A model generated the notes under the pieces. That model did no database searches. It worked only from the letters and a program-made list of their open reading frames with translations, and was not told where the DNA came from. A stretch of DNA of 64,000 bases from DATHZQ01 sp963823505. Its GTDB lineage: Bacteria; Actinomycetota; Acidimicrobiia; Spongiisociales; UBA5794. Below, piece by piece: positions 54,177 through 62,050 of this stretch; positions within the stretch are counted from its first letter, which is position 1, and each line of letters opens with the position of its first letter. The stretch is from contig CAWGLY010000006.1 of the NCBI GenBank assembly GCA_963823505.1, positions 509,312 through 573,311 on the forward strand, written 5' to 3'. The position numbers and the translations under genes are program-made.

Positions 54177-54905
54177 ATGCGTATTGGAAAACTTCTCGCA
54201 GCAGTATTTGGAGCCCTCGTCCTCTTGGGCGGGGCGGGAATGACCACGGCAGGCGCCGTCGCCCTTGGCGTGGCCGATGGCGACGGCTGGGTCGGAGCAC
54301 CAGAGGTGCATATCGGCACGGACGCGGCCGCTCTCGTCGGGGCCGACATCGACATCGACCTCGGCGACGCGATCAACGATCGAACCTTCGTGACCTTCGA
54401 CGACATTCCGCTGCGGATCGATGCATCGAGCCGCAACGGCAAGGACGTCTTCGTGGGCATCGGTAGCGACGCCGACGTGGATGCCTACCTGGCGGGGGGA
54501 AGCTATGCCCTCGTGGAGTTCTGGCACGACGACCTCGAAGTGACGAACCATGGCGGAGCAGGTGCACTTGCCGCTCCCGCCGAGCAGACCTTCTGGGCGG
54601 CATCGAGCACGACCGGTGATCTCGAATGGGACGTGCAGAGCGGGCAGTGGTCGCTCGTTGTGATGAACGCCGACGGCAGCAGCGGCGTGGACGTGTCGGT
54701 CGATGCTGCTGCACGGATCCCGTTCATCGAGGCCTTCGGCATCGGGCTCCTGGTGTTCGGCGTGATGGCCATCGTCGGTGGAGCGGTTCTGCTGTACTTC
54801 GGGGTGCGCAGCGATCCGACCGGGCGCGGCAAGATGCCCGCATCCCCGCCGCCGCCACCCGCCCCTGTCGACCAGGAGCCGAAGGAACCTGCGACGGTGT
54901 CGTAG
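54177..54905 (+). CDS. Membrane protein with extracytoplasmic domain
   Basis: 242 aa. N-terminal TM helix (AAVFGALVLLGGAGMTTAGAVALG), an extracytoplasmic domain with DIDIDLGDAINDRTFVTFDDIPLRID and GKDVFVGIGSDADVDAYLAGG, then a C-terminal TM helix (FGIGLLVFGVMAIVGGAVLLYFGV) and a Pro-rich tail (ASPPPPPAPVDQE). AAAGGAG 7 bases upstream of ATG fixes the start. It is coupled to pspC, so a stress-responsive envelope role is likely. Function unknown. Confidence 0.75.
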   Translation: MRIGKLLAAVFGALVLLGGAGMTTAGAVALGVADGDGWVGAPEVHIGTDAAALVGADIDIDLGDAINDRTFVTFDDIPLRIDASSRNGKDVFVGIGSDADVDAYLAGGSYALVEFWHDDLEVTNHGGAGALAAPAEQTFWAASSTTGDLEWDVQSGQWSLVVMNADGSSGVDVSVDAAARIPFIEAFGIGLLVFGVMAIVGGAVLLYFGVRSDPTGRGKMPASPPPPPAPVDQEPKEPATVS

Positions 54906-54940
54906 CCGGCCCGAACGACAGTTCACCCTCCGTCGCAATC

Positions 54941-54978
54941 GAAGAACCCCCGGACGCTCCCGTCCGGGGGTTCTCTTC
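54941..54978. terminator. Bidirectional hairpin terminator
   Basis: GAACCCCCGGACG (54944-54956), loop CTCC, then the exact reverse complement to 54973, extended by GAA and TTC. It lies between the pspC operon and the end of the cytochrome c maturation operon. Confidence 0.85.
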
Positions 54979-55001
54979 ATCTCGACCCGAGCGACGGCTT
55001 G

Positions 55002-55604
55002 TCAGCGGTTCTCGACCTCGCCGGTCTTCACCTCGCCGAGATCGTCGGCTTGGCCAAGCAGGATGGCGTCCAAGGTCGCTGTCAACAGTCCACCGTCAAC
55101 AGGTCCGCTGATCTTGGCCACGATGGTGCCGTCTCGATCGATGAAGAATGTCTCCGGCACACCGAGGACTCCGAACTCCAACGAAGCCCGCGAACGGTCG
55201 TCGTCGACATAGATCGTTTCGGGGCTGCGACCCAGATCGTCGAGGAACCTGGATCCGTTGGCCGGCTGGTCCTGGACCATCGCCCCCACGAAGGTCACAC
55301 CGAGGTCGTCGTACTGAGCGGCGGCGGAGCCCAACGTGTCGTGCTCGACGCGACAGTTGAGACACCACGAAGCCCAGAAGTTCACGACGACGACCTCACC
55401 TTCCAGCTCGGCGAGGGCCAGTTCGCCGTCATCCTCGAGGAGAGGCAGGGTGATGTCGGGCGCAGGCTGTCCGATGAGTGGAGAAGCCGTCAACGTCGGG
55501 TCGGTGCCGAAGCGCTGGCTGAAGACCACGCCGAGCACGATGGCCACGACGCCGACGCCGGCCACGATCCAGAACGGGAGAAGCGACCGGCTCTTCTGGG
55601 TCAC
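55002..55604 (-). CDS. ccmG: CcmG/ResA-type thioredoxin
   Basis: 200 aa. N-terminal TM helix (LLPFWIVAGVGVVAIVLG) and an extracytoplasmic thioredoxin domain with CxxC at C81/C84 (NFWASWCLNCRVEH) and the cis-Pro loop FGVLGVPETFFID. It keeps apocytochrome c cysteines reduced for haem attachment. The start is GTG at 55604, overlapping the ccmI stop; a frame open to 55835 is not used. Last gene of the ccm operon, before a strong terminator. Confidence 0.93.
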   Translation of the reverse strand: MTQKSRSLLPFWIVAGVGVVAIVLGVVFSQRFGTDPTLTASPLIGQPAPDITLPLLEDDGELALAELEGEVVVVNFWASWCLNCRVEHDTLGSAAAQYDDLGVTFVGAMVQDQPANGSRFLDDLGRSPETIYVDDDRSRASLEFGVLGVPETFFIDRDGTIVAKISGPVDGGLLTATLDAILLGQADDLGEVKTGEVENR

Positions 55605-56368
55605 GACGTCGCCTCGGCGAGCGCCTCCTCGGCCTGGCCACGGATCTCGTCGGGGATCCCGTCGAACTCCAACAGCCGCGAGAAATGCTCGATAGAGCCG
55701 GCAGGGTCGTCGAGCCCGTACAGCCTGATGTTGCCCATGAACCAGTGGGCTTCCGGGTAGTCGGGGGCAACCCGCAGTGCCCGCTCCACGAAGGTCTCGG
55801 CGACGTCGGCACGACCTGAGAGATAGGTCATCCACCCAACGCTCGCGAGCGCTTCAGGATTGTCCTGGTCCTGATCCAGCACGGTCATGTAATGCGGCAG
55901 CGCCAGATCGAACTCACCCGCCTCGAAGTATCGATTGGCGAGGGCCAGGCGCATCGGGGCAATGTTCGGGTTGGCCGCAACGACCTCCTCCATCTCCTCG
56001 TTGGTGACATCGTCGAGGTCGACGTTCCCGGCCACGACATCCGATGCGACCCCGCCGGTGATGAGCTCGCCCGGCTGCCGCTGCTCGACGGTGTTGAGCA
56101 GGACGACCGTGACCACCACAAACGCGGCGAGGACGGCTGCCACTCCCCAGATCGCACGCCGCCGGTCGGGACTGCGCTCCGCATCGTCTGTGGCCGATAC
56201 CAGCTCGGCGATGCGGGTCTCGAGCGCCCTGCGCTCGGATCGGTACGTCGCTCGAAGCCGGTCCGCAGTGGCTTCGTCGAGCTCACCGAAGTCGAGCTGC
56301 TCGCCGACCTCGTCGAGGTCGCGCTGCACCTGATCGAGCTGGTCGCGGAGGAGATCGAGAGTGCTCAC
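55601..56368 (-). CDS. ccmI: CcmI-like TPR protein
   Basis: 255 aa. An N-terminal coiled-coil-like region (LDLLRDQLDQVQRDLDEVGE) is followed by a TM helix (AIWGVAAVLAAFVVVTVVLL), then TPR repeats outside (ALANRYFEAGEFDLALPHYM, ALASVGWMTYLSGRADVAET, HWFMGNIRLY). CcmI holds apocytochrome c and hands it to the CcmFH lyase. The N-terminal membrane part is rearranged compared with proteobacterial CcmI. It overlaps ccmH and ccmG. Confidence 0.83.
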   Translation of the reverse strand: MSTLDLLRDQLDQVQRDLDEVGEQLDFGELDEATADRLRATYRSERRALETRIAELVSATDDAERSPDRRRAIWGVAAVLAAFVVVTVVLLNTVEQRQPGELITGGVASDVVAGNVDLDDVTNEEMEEVVAANPNIAPMRLALANRYFEAGEFDLALPHYMTVLDQDQDNPEALASVGWMTYLSGRADVAETFVERALRVAPDYPEAHWFMGNIRLYGLDDPAGSIEHFSRLLEFDGIPDEIRGQAEEALAEATS

Positions 56369-56805
56369 GTCTCCACCACCTCGTGGGCGATGACGTCGCC
56401 GGCCCCACGATCAGGGACCGCACGGCGCCGGCTGAGAATCGCCAGGACACCGATGCCGACCAGGACGAGGGGCGTCACCCAGAGCAAGCTGCCCCAGCCA
56501 CGCAGCGACGGATCCAGCCGCACTCGCTCGCCGTAGCGACTCTCGAAGAAGGCGTAGATCTCCTCGTCGCTCCACCCCTCCTCCACCTTCTCCACGATGA
56601 ACGCCTCGAGGTCGCGGGCGATCTGGGAGGGAGCCTCCGCGATGGATTCGCCGGTACAGAAGGGACAGCGCAGATTGGCGGCGAGCGCGGTCGCCCGCTC
56701 GGCGTCGGTCACGGGCGCAGCATCGCCGGGCAGCAAGCCCACGACCATCACGACGACGGCCACCGCGGCCAGCGCCCATGCAGACCAGCGGCGCAGCTCA
56801 GCCAC
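56365..56805 (-). CDS. ccmH: CcmH/CycL haem-lyase subunit
   Basis: 146 aa. The LRCPFCTGESIAEA motif with redox C47 and C50 is the CcmH signature, and the C-terminal TM helix is SLLWVTPLVLVGIGVLAIL. The start GTG at 56805 (VAELRRWSAW) provides the N-terminal signal anchor and overlaps the ccmF stop. It reduces or presents apocytochrome c to CcmF on the outer face of the membrane. Confidence 0.92.
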   Translation of the reverse strand: MAELRRWSAWALAAVAVVVMVVGLLPGDAAPVTDAERATALAANLRCPFCTGESIAEAPSQIARDLEAFIVEKVEEGWSDEEIYAFFESRYGERVRLDPSLRGWGSLLWVTPLVLVGIGVLAILSRRRAVPDRGAGDVIAHEVVET

Positions 56806-58813
56806 GAACGGTCTCCACGGCGCGCTTCCGCAGGGGTTTCCGCGCCGCAAACGACCAGACGCCGCCCGCAACGGTGATCATGCCTCCGGTCCACAGCAAC
56901 CAGATCAGCGGGAAGATGAACACGTCGAGCGCAATCTGATCTTCGTTGCCGCCCGCCAGCGAGACGTAGACGTCGTCGACGAGCCCGGTACGGACGTCGG
57001 GGGTGGCGACGGCCTGCGTGGCATTGGGGTAGCTGTTGAGGCGGGGCGCCATCGTGCGGATCTCCGTGGTGCAATCGGACCGGAACAGGGTGAGGTTTGC
57101 CCCGTCAACGCGGCGGCCCGGCTCCTGCACGGAGAACGGACCGTTGTATTCGATGCAGTAGTCGTCGACCACCGCCGACTCGCCGACGGTCAGGCGCACC
57201 TCCTGGCGGACCGCAAGCGCGGTCGAAGTGGCAATGGCAATCGCCACCAGCGCAAGGCCGATGTGGGCGATCTGGCCGCCCCAGTAGCCCGCATCGCGAC
57301 GCAACATCCGTCCCGCGCTCGACAACGCGTGTCCCTCGCTCCGGGCAGGGGCAAGCTGCGTCCAGAAGTGACGCACGATGACGGAGATCACGAACGAACC
57401 CAGGACCACGGCAACCACGGTGGGGACGGAGCGCACGCCGATGACGACGGTGACGGCCCCCACGACGGCGGCCACCCGCAGCGGGGAGCGGATCCGCTCC
57501 CAGACGACCGCCGGTCGTGCCACCCGGTACGGGGTGATGGGGCCGAGACCCATCGCCAGCAGCAGTGCGAAGGCTACGGGGAGCGTGATCCTGTCGAAGA
57601 ATGGCCGGCCGACGGAGACCTGCCGGCCCGAGAAGGCTTCCACGAGCAGCGGGTACATCGTCCCGACGAGAACGGTGAACGCAAACAACGTCAGCAACAG
57701 GTTGTTGAGGAGGAAGAGCCCCTCCCTGCTGGCAAGGGATTCGAGGCGGGGCGACGAAGCCACCAGGTGCACCCGGAGCGCAAAGACGACGAACGAGCCA
57801 ACGACCACCACGCCGAGAAAACCGAGGAGTGCAGGGCCGACGGCCGACTGCGTGAAGCTGTGCACGGATGCGATCACCCCCGACCTGGTGAGGAAGGTGC
57901 CGAGGATCGTGAGAGCGAAAGTGGAGATCACCAGCGCAAAGTTCCACGCTTGCAGCATGCCCCGCCTGCGCTGCACCACCGCAGAGTGAATGAACGCCGT
58001 AGCGACGAGCCACGGCAGGAACGCTGCGTTCTCGACCGGGTCCCAAGCCCAATAGCCGCCCCAGCCGAGCACCTCGTACGACCACCACGCCCCGAGCAGA
58101 ATCCCGAAGGTGAGGAACGACCACGCAATGAGTGACCAGCGATGGGTGCGGTCGAGCCACGCCTTGCCGGTGTCCCCGCGCACGAGCGCCGCCATCGCAA
58201 ACGCATATGGCACCGTCAGCCCGACGTATCCGAGGTAGAGCATCGGCGGGTGGACGGCCATCAGAATGTGGTTCTGCAGCAACGGGTTGGCTCCAACTCC
58301 CTCGAGCGGGGCCACCGCGCTGCTCAGCGGCCACCACGCCGTGGCGTTGCACCCCACGGTCGCCGCATCGACGCACACGGCGAACGGATTGGCGACCGTC
58401 GCCATGAGACCGAACCAGAACACCCCGACGAGACCCATCACCGCAAGGGCACCGGCACCGAGCCCATCCCCCTCGCCGACCCTCCGCGCCACGAGATAGA
58501 TGAACAGCGCCAGGACCGCACCCCACAACACGATGCTCCCCTCCAGCGCCGCCCACCCGGAGGCCAGCAGGAAGATGAAAGGTGTCGTTGTCGAGCTGTG
58601 GCTGGCGACGTAGCCGATGGAGAAGTCGTGGGAGATGATCGCCATCTCGAGCGTGATCATCGCCACTGCGGCCCCCACGACGAGCATCAGGACCGGGCCC
58701 TGCAAGGAGCGAACGCTGCGCCGGCCCCTGCTGACCTGGACCCCGGTGAACGCAAGGGCGATCGATCCTCCCAGCGCGGCGAAGACCGCGAGCAGGCCAA
58801 TGGTTGCGTTCAC
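56798..58813 (-). CDS. ccmF: Cytochrome c haem lyase CcmF
   Basis: 671 aa polytopic membrane protein. The haem-handling WWD domain is WGGYWAWDPVENAAFLPWL; flanking histidines include HPPMLYLGYVG. It receives haem from CcmE and ligates it to apocytochrome c with CcmH. The start GTG at 58813 overlaps the ccmE stop; the N-terminus MNATIGLLAVFAALGGS is reasonable. Slightly longer than E. coli CcmF (647 aa). Confidence 0.97.
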   Translation of the reverse strand: MNATIGLLAVFAALGGSIALAFTGVQVSRGRRSVRSLQGPVLMLVVGAAVAMITLEMAIISHDFSIGYVASHSSTTTPFIFLLASGWAALEGSIVLWGAVLALFIYLVARRVGEGDGLGAGALAVMGLVGVFWFGLMATVANPFAVCVDAATVGCNATAWWPLSSAVAPLEGVGANPLLQNHILMAVHPPMLYLGYVGLTVPYAFAMAALVRGDTGKAWLDRTHRWSLIAWSFLTFGILLGAWWSYEVLGWGGYWAWDPVENAAFLPWLVATAFIHSAVVQRRRGMLQAWNFALVISTFALTILGTFLTRSGVIASVHSFTQSAVGPALLGFLGVVVVGSFVVFALRVHLVASSPRLESLASREGLFLLNNLLLTLFAFTVLVGTMYPLLVEAFSGRQVSVGRPFFDRITLPVAFALLLAMGLGPITPYRVARPAVVWERIRSPLRVAAVVGAVTVVIGVRSVPTVVAVVLGSFVISVIVRHFWTQLAPARSEGHALSSAGRMLRRDAGYWGGQIAHIGLALVAIAIATSTALAVRQEVRLTVGESAVVDDYCIEYNGPFSVQEPGRRVDGANLTLFRSDCTTEIRTMAPRLNSYPNATQAVATPDVRTGLVDDVYVSLAGGNEDQIALDVFIFPLIWLLWTGGMITVAGGVWSFAARKPLRKRAVETVRG

Positions 58814-59223
58814 GAGTCGCTTCCGTAGTCCGTGCCCGGCTCGTACACGTCGCCGTCTTCGGTGCGGTACTGCTCGTCGTGGCTGACGATCATCGAGTCG
58901 CTCGAGAAGTGGGTCCCGTCCCACGTGCCCTCGACCACGACACCAATGCCCTCTTGAAAGAGCTGCTGCGGCGCCCCGGTGTGGACCACGTCCACCTCCT
59001 CCCGGCCATCGGTCACCGCGAAGACCACACCGGCATCACTTTCGGTGACGCTGCCCACGACGACCTGACCGCCAAGACGGAGTCGGGAGTCGCTCGGCGT
59101 CTGCACGGCAAGCTCGGTGGGGGTGTTGAAGAACACGAGGTTGGATTGCAGCGTCACCAGCAGCGCACCGATCACCACGGCGATCACGACAGCCGGCAGC
59201 ACGAACCGCCAGTACCGCTTCAT
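58810..59223 (-). CDS. ccmE: Haem chaperone CcmE
   Basis: 137 aa. N-terminal TM anchor (VLPAVVIAVVIGALLVTL) and a soluble OB-fold domain. The haem-binding His is H115 in SHDEQY with Y119, matching the HxxxY motif of bacterial CcmE rather than the CxxxY form of some others. It receives haem from CcmC and carries it to CcmF. It starts one base after the ccmD stop. Confidence 0.93.
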   Translation of the reverse strand: MKRYWRFVLPAVVIAVVIGALLVTLQSNLVFFNTPTELAVQTPSDSRLRLGGQVVVGSVTESDAGVVFAVTDGREEVDVVHTGAPQQLFQEGIGVVVEGTWDGTHFSSDSMIVSHDEQYRTEDGDVYEPGTDYGSDS

Positions 59224-59224
59224 G

Positions 59225-59347
59225 TCAACCCAACTCGTCGAGACGGCGCCGCACGCTGCGGGTTCGGGTCATCAGGGACCACACGTAGAGGCCCAGCACG
59301 GCGGCAACGCTGCCGTAACCCCAGATGACCCAACCCCAGCCGTTCAT
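59225..59347 (-). CDS. ccmD: CcmD small membrane protein, 40 aa
   Basis: Short gene read from the sequence. MNGWGWVIWGYGSVAAVLGLY continues VWSLMTRTRSVRRRLDELG. One TM helix and a basic C-terminus are the usual CcmD shape. ATG at 59347 overlaps the ccmC stop (ATGA), and TGA ends one base before ccmE. In other organisms CcmD is needed for release of haem-bound CcmE from CcmABC. Confidence 0.85.
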   Translation of the reverse strand: MNGWGWVIWGYGSVAAVLGLYVWSLMTRTRSVRRRLDELG

Positions 59348-60084
59348 GAGCGTTCCCCGAGCACCGGGGCAACGACCGCGTCTCCTGCCGTCGCTCCATC
59401 CCCGACCCGCACCGCACTCTCGAGTTGCGTCTCGAGCTCGGCGAGGGTGAAGCGGCGCCGGATCAGCGCTGCCGCCACGACGGAGTAGGCGATCATCCCG
59501 CCGAAGAATGCCAGCAGCAAGACACCATCCATCTGCATCTCGTCGGGCCGGAGCAATGTGGGTGGCTGATGCACGTCGCGCCACCACAGGACCGAGAAGT
59601 GCACGATGGGGATGAGCCCAACGGACACGATGCCGAGCAAGGCAGCCCGCTTGGCTCTCGCGTCCGCATCTTCGATCGCCCTGCGCAGCGCCAGGTACCC
59701 GAGGTAGGTGAAGAACAGCACAGCCGTCAACGTCAGGCGGGCGCTCCACGTCCAGTAGACACCCCAGATCGGCTTGGCCCAGATCATGCCGATCATGATG
59801 GTCAGCCCTGTGTAGACGACACCCACCTCAGCCGCGGCGACGGCGAGGTGATCCCACCCGAGCCGCTTGCTGATGAGGTAGCCGGCGCTGCCGACGAGGG
59901 TGAGGGCAAAACATCCGTAGGCGACGAGGATCGTCGGCACGTGGACGTAGAACAGCCGTGCAACGTTGCCTTGGGTCGCTTCTGGAGGTGTGAAGAACGC
60001 CAGACCCAGGGCGGCGACGAGCGCCACGAGGGCGGCAGAATCGAGCCACGAGCGACGGGAGTCAGTCGCTTCTGCGCTGGTCAT
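59344..60084 (-). CDS. ccmC: CcmC haem-delivery membrane protein
   Basis: 246 aa, six TM helices. It contains the WWD-type haem region WGVYWTWSARLT, where the usual Asp (WDARLT in E. coli) is Ser. A conserved His is in FYVHVPTIL and another in HFSVLWWRDVHQP. It passes haem to CcmE with CcmAB. The start is ATG 60084 after the ccmB stop; the longer upstream frame overlaps ccmB and is not used. Confidence 0.92.
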   Translation of the reverse strand: MTSAEATDSRRSWLDSAALVALVAALGLAFFTPPEATQGNVARLFYVHVPTILVAYGCFALTLVGSAGYLISKRLGWDHLAVAAAEVGVVYTGLTIMIGMIWAKPIWGVYWTWSARLTLTAVLFFTYLGYLALRRAIEDADARAKRAALLGIVSVGLIPIVHFSVLWWRDVHQPPTLLRPDEMQMDGVLLLAFFGGMIAYSVVAAALIRRRFTLAELETQLESAVRVGDGATAGDAVVAPVLGERS

Positions 60085-60758
60085 TGCGTCTCCTGCAGGG
60101 GCCGAGCGGTGAGGATTCCGGCGATCAACAGGACAAGATCGACGAACACCATCAGCAACACCCAAGCGAGGATACCTGTGCCGTCGCTCAAGCCGGCATC
60201 GAGCGCTTGAGTCGCACCGAGCAGCAGCGGCACGGAGAGGGGTGCAACGATGAATGGCACGAGGTTGGCGCCACCGCTGCCGGCGGCGATCGACCCGGCA
60301 AGGGTACCGAGGAGCGCAAGACCGATGGCGGCCGCGGGGATGACGATGAGCAGCCACGGCCAACGCTGCATCGGGATGTCGTAGAGGGCCACCGCGACGG
60401 CGCCGACCACGATCTCGAACACCAGCAGCAAACCGACATTCGCCCATGCTCGCCCGATGAACGATGCAGCAGGATCGATCCCGAGGCGCGTGGCCAATGC
60501 CCGATCGACATCGCTGTCCGATGCTGTCCGTCGCACCGTGACCAGGACACCGAACAGCAACACGACGATCCAGTAGAGCCCAGGGCCGATCGCTCGCAAG
60601 GTCGGTGCGTCGATGCCGATCGCCAGCGGGATCAGCAGCAGGGCGATGGCGCCGAACGGCAGCGTCACCCACAACACCTCCCCGCGCCTTCGCTCGCGCA
60701 TGAGGTCACGCCTCGCCACCGCACGCACCTGGGGCCACATCGCCGATCGTGCGGTCAC
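60081..60758 (-). CDS. ccmB: CcmB ABC transporter membrane subunit
   Basis: 225 aa, six TM helices, no N-terminal signal; starts VTARSAMWPQVRAVARRDLM at GTG 60758, overlapping ccmA. The VLLFGVLVTVRRTASDSDVD loop and ALATRLGIDPAASFIGRAW segment resemble CcmB. With CcmA it forms the ABC complex that drives release of haem-CcmE. The GTG start is uncertain; an internal ATG 6 codons later (MWPQVR) is possible. Confidence 0.88.
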   Translation of the reverse strand: MTARSAMWPQVRAVARRDLMRERRRGEVLWVTLPFGAIALLLIPLAIGIDAPTLRAIGPGLYWIVVLLFGVLVTVRRTASDSDVDRALATRLGIDPAASFIGRAWANVGLLLVFEIVVGAVAVALYDIPMQRWPWLLIVIPAAAIGLALLGTLAGSIAAGSGGANLVPFIVAPLSVPLLLGATQALDAGLSDGTGILAWVLLMVFVDLVLLIAGILTARPLQETQ

Positions 60759-61399
60759 GACAGCGTCCCCCTGGCGAGCTCCAAGCTCCGACTCGACAAC
60801 TTCTCCACCCGCTCCCGGTCGTGCGAAACGAGCACTGCGGCACCGCCGCGGGCGACGACGGCATCGGTGAGGTGCGATACGAGGTCGGAAGCCGCCACGT
60901 CGAGGGCCGAGTGCGGTTCGTCGAGCAGCAGCAGTTGCGGCTCCAGCATCAACTCGCGGGCGAATTCGGTCCGCCGCTGCATGCCGTACGAACATCCGGT
61001 CACTTGCCGGTCGGCAGCATTGCCGAGACCGACCGTCGCCAGGACCTCCGCAACGGCCGCACTCGACTTGCCCGTCACGTCGGCGGCGAACTGCAGGTTC
61101 TCCCGCAGCGTCAACTCGGGGTAGAGGGCCGGTGTGTGCCCGATCATCCCGATCAGATGGCGAATGTCGAGGCGCTCAGAGCCGGCCACATCGACACCGA
61201 GCACGATTGCGGTTCCGAAACTGGGTCGCAGCTGCGTGGCCAGCAGCCGTAGCAGCGTGGTCTTGCCCGCCCCGTTGCCACCGAACAGACCGACGACCTC
61301 GCCCTGGCTGATCGTCATGCTCAGATCGCGCAGGATGGGTGTTGCCCCGCGATGAACGGCAACCCCGCGTAGCTCGACCAGAACCGCTCCGTCGTCCAT
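60755..61399 (-). CDS. ccmA: CcmA ABC transporter ATPase
   Basis: 214 aa. Walker A GGNGAGKTT near residues 40-48, a Q-loop region near IGHTPALYPELT, ABC signature in the form CSYGMQRRTEFAR, and Walker B LLLLDEPHSALD. The signature CSYGMQ is degenerate relative to LSGGQ but is typical of the CcmA group. First gene of the ccm operon. It is divergent from the thioredoxin gene. Confidence 0.92.
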   Translation of the reverse strand: MDDGAVLVELRGVAVHRGATPILRDLSMTISQGEVVGLFGGNGAGKTTLLRLLATQLRPSFGTAIVLGVDVAGSERLDIRHLIGMIGHTPALYPELTLRENLQFAADVTGKSSAAVAEVLATVGLGNAADRQVTGCSYGMQRRTEFARELMLEPQLLLLDEPHSALDVAASDLVSHLTDAVVARGGAAVLVSHDRERVEKLSSRSLELARGTLS

Positions 61400-61537
61400 G
61401 CCGAGAGTGTACGGGCGAGCCGGTGCGACCGGTCAGGCTGGGCGGACATATGCGACTTCGGGAATACACCCCGGCTCGGCGCGTTGACTTGGCTGGAACG
61501 TCCGGGGCGAAACGCGCCCCTCACTTCAGGAGAAATC

Positions 61538-61957
61538 GTGGCAACCCTCAATCTCACCAAAGACACCTTTGAGAAGACGATCGTCGACAACGACACCGTG
61601 CTCGTCGACTTCTGGGCAGAATGGTGCGGTCCGTGCAAGATGTTCGGCCCTATCTACGAGAAGGTCTCGGAGCAGTACCCCGATGCCGTTTTCGCCAAAG
61701 TCGACACCGAGGCGGAGCAAGAGCTGGCGCAGTACTTCCAGATCCGCTCGATCCCCACGCTGATGATCTTCCGTGATCAGATCGGCATCTTCTCCCAGCC
61801 AGGTGCGCTGCCGGAGAAGTCCCTCACCGACCTGCTGGATCAGGCCATGGCTCTCGACATGGACGAGGTTCGGAAGGAGATCGAGGCGGATGATGGCCAC
61901 GACGACGCCGCTCACGACCACACCGTTCATGAGCATGCGGGTCACGACCACGCCTGA
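61538..61957 (+). CDS. Thioredoxin with His-rich tail
   Basis: 139 aa. Thioredoxin fold with active site WAEWCGPCK (C30, C33) and cis-Pro in IRSIPTLMIFRD. The start GTG at 61538 follows AGGAG. The last 22 residues, DDGHDDAAHDHTVHEHAGHDHA, carry seven histidines and five aspartates, an uncommon tail that could bind metal. It may reduce partner proteins in the cytoplasm. Adjacent to, but divergent from, the ccm genes. Confidence 0.92.
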   Translation: MATLNLTKDTFEKTIVDNDTVLVDFWAEWCGPCKMFGPIYEKVSEQYPDAVFAKVDTEAEQELAQYFQIRSIPTLMIFRDQIGIFSQPGALPEKSLTDLLDQAMALDMDEVRKEIEADDGHDDAAHDHTVHEHAGHDHA

Positions 61958-61981
61958 TCCCCGCACTTCCCCAAAGTACAA

Positions 61982-62009
61982 CGGAGCCCGGGTCACGACC
62001 CGGGCTCCG
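61982..62009. terminator. Hairpin terminator after thioredoxin
   Basis: Perfect 13-bp inverted repeat CGGAGCCCGGGTC / GACCCGGGCTCCG with a 2-base loop (AC), 24 bp after the thioredoxin stop and before the FAD oxidoreductase gene. Confidence 0.75.
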
Positions 62010-62050
62010 CTACGTCTGCGCCGGCGAGGCAGTCTCCTACCCTTCAGCGT

